Assembly: GCA_002329495.1 (NCBI GenBank) | Contig: DCTH01000013.1 | Location: forward strand, 1-6,147 | Direction: 5' to 3' | DNA from: Syntrophothermus sp. UBA1445 | Lineage (GTDB): Bacteria > Bacillota > Syntrophomonadia > Syntrophomonadales > DTU052 | DNA: 6,147 bases | In this document: piece after piece, positions 5,641 to 6,147 of the stretch | How positions within the stretch are numbered: position 1 is the stretch's first letter | Layout: the number at the start of each line of letters is the position of its first letter | Position numbers and translations under genes: made by a program | The notes under the pieces: model-generated | The model's input: the letters and a program-made list of their open reading frames with translations, nothing else | The model's database searches: none | Told to the model about the DNA's origin: nothing

Positions 5641-5649
5641 TGGTAAAAT
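5641..5649 (+). promoter_or_regulatory. Extended -10 promoter candidate for the SH3-CAP protein gene
   Basis: TGG plus TAAAAT (5644-5649) resembles the extended -10 element before the dehydrogenase gene. No -35 is evident. The leader would be about 55 bases. TATTAT at 5676-5681 is a second, weaker -10 candidate. Confidence 0.3.
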
Positions 5650-5692
5650 CCACATGTAGCCATGAACGCGGAAGTTATTATATCTTAGGGGT

Positions 5693-5699
5693 GAGGAGG
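5693..5699 (+). promoter_or_regulatory. Ribosome binding site of the SH3-CAP protein gene
   Basis: GAGGAGG lies 10 bases before ATG 5710 and supports this start, which is directly followed by a Lys-Lys plus hydrophobic signal sequence. Confidence 0.75.
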
Positions 5700-5709
5700 C
5701 GATAAACTT

Positions 5710-6147
5710 ATGCTGAAAAAACTGGCAGGAATTATCATCGTTGTGGCCCTGTTCATGTTTCTTTACAACCCCGGCGTACAAGTTGCAGGGACATTCACTC
5801 CATCCAGCATCGATAAGATCCAGGTAAAATCCAATGATCTCAACCTGCGCACCGGAGCAGGTACCAATCATAAGATTATTAAGACCCTTCACCGAGGGGA
5901 CGTAATGCAAGTACTGGGTAAAATAAATGGTTGGTACGTCGTGAAACTTTCCAATGATACAGTCGGCTGTGTTATTGACGACTATGTTAAACCGTATGTA
6001 CCGAGTCCGTCGGTTACCAATCCTACTCCCAAACCAACACCGGAACCTGGTAATGGGTCAACTACCAACGCCAGTGCAATGCAGGCCGAAATGCTGGGGT
6101 ATATTAATGCTGCGCGGGCCGATGCCAACTTACCACCTTTGAAGCTG
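5710..6147 (+). CDS. Secreted SH3-domain / CAP-domain (SCP/PR1-like) protein, N-terminal part
   Basis: The frame is open to the right edge, giving the first 146 residues. Residues 1-27 are a signal peptide or signal anchor: MLKKL, then a hydrophobic stretch GIIIVVALFMFLY. The -3 position before Ala26 is Gln, so cleavage is not certain. Residues 37-95 form a bacterial SH3 domain (SH3_3 type), recognisable from VKSNDLNLRTGAGTNHKIIK, the RGD.M.VLG turn and NGWYVVKLSNDTVGCVIDDYV. A Pro/Thr/Ser-rich linker follows (96-122), including PTPKPTPEPG. From about 126, EMLGYINAARADANLPPLKL is the opening helix of a CAP/SCP domain like that of Bacillus YkwD or the spore-coat-associated CAP proteins. It is predicted to act outside the cell membrane, where the SH3 domain may bind cell wall. 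The biochemical activity of bacterial CAP domains is largely unknown. It has no evident link to the acyl-CoA genes. Confidence 0.85.
   Translation, partial: MLKKLAGIIIVVALFMFLYNPGVQVAGTFTPSSIDKIQVKSNDLNLRTGAGTNHKIIKTLHRGDVMQVLGKINGWYVVKLSNDTVGCVIDDYVKPYVPSPSVTNPTPKPTPEPGNGSTTNASAMQAEMLGYINAARADANLPPLKL

Larger units (their letters stand above)
5396..5709. other. Intergenic region before the SH3-CAP protein gene
   Basis: These 314 bp carry no gene I recognise. Two frames stay open for about 63-67 codons on opposite strands (5456-5659 + and 5472-5663 -). Neither has a good ribosome binding site or a family I can name, so I do not call either. A TTGACG at 5434-5439 has no -10 partner. GGCCGGCC (5612-5619) is an 8-bp palindrome. 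The last 70 bases hold the likely promoter and ribosome binding site of the next gene. Confidence 0.5.

Noticed and set aside
5332..5910. 192-codon frame on the - strand
   Set aside because: It runs antisense across the terminator, the spacer and the start of the SH3-CAP gene. Its product has no recognisable domain, and the + strand gene has a clear ribosome binding site and signal sequence.
1..6147. CRISPR arrays, tRNA or rRNA genes, insertion-sequence ends
   Set aside because: I saw no regularly spaced repeats, cloverleaf-like segments or transposase motifs on either strand.

Overview
The window looks like chromosomal DNA of a strictly anaerobic, moderately GC-rich Gram-positive bacterium. 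A Clostridia or Desulfotomaculia/Syntrophomonad-type Firmicute is the best guess. The grounds are strong AGGAGG-type ribosome binding sites, GTG starts, oxygen-sensitive 2-hydroxyacyl-CoA dehydratase/benzoyl-CoA reductase genes, a bacterial short-chain-type acyl-CoA dehydrogenase and an SH3 plus CAP secreted protein. The taxonomic placement is inference; there is no rRNA or other marker gene here.

Region 1 (1-3167, + strand) is a four-gene cassette. It holds the C-terminal end of one 2-hydroxyacyl-CoA dehydratase/benzoyl-CoA reductase-type iron-sulfur subunit, a complete second subunit (391 aa), and two different BadF/BadG/BcrA/BcrD-type ATPase activators (292 and 259 aa) that overlap by 4 bp. 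The activators hydrolyse ATP to push a low-potential electron through their [4Fe-4S] cluster into the two-subunit catalytic component, which reductively activates an acyl-CoA. The order catalytic-catalytic-ATPase-ATPase is that of class I benzoyl-CoA reductases (bcrCBAD/badDEFG), whereas simple 2-hydroxyacyl-CoA dehydratases usually need a single homodimeric activator. The substrate cannot be read from the sequence.

Region 2 (3168-3395) is a short stretch between convergent genes. It has no recognisable gene but contains two perfect 7-bp stem-loops and a short direct repeat.

Region 3 (3396-3854, - strand) is a complete Cu/Zn superoxide dismutase gene with all metal ligands and no export signal.

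Region 4 (3855-4195) is a divergent control region with two sigma-A-like promoters pointing towards the next gene.

Region 5 (4196-5335, + strand) is a complete FAD-dependent acyl-CoA dehydrogenase (379 aa), followed at once by a Rho-independent terminator, so it appears to be transcribed alone. It fits the acyl-CoA theme of the cassette, but no electron-transfer flavoprotein genes are in the window.

Region 6 (5396-5709) is a spacer with no recognised gene. It leads into Region 7 (5710 to the end, + strand), the start of a secreted or membrane-anchored protein with an SH3-type domain, a Pro/Thr linker and the beginning of a CAP (SCP/PR1) domain, cut by the window edge.
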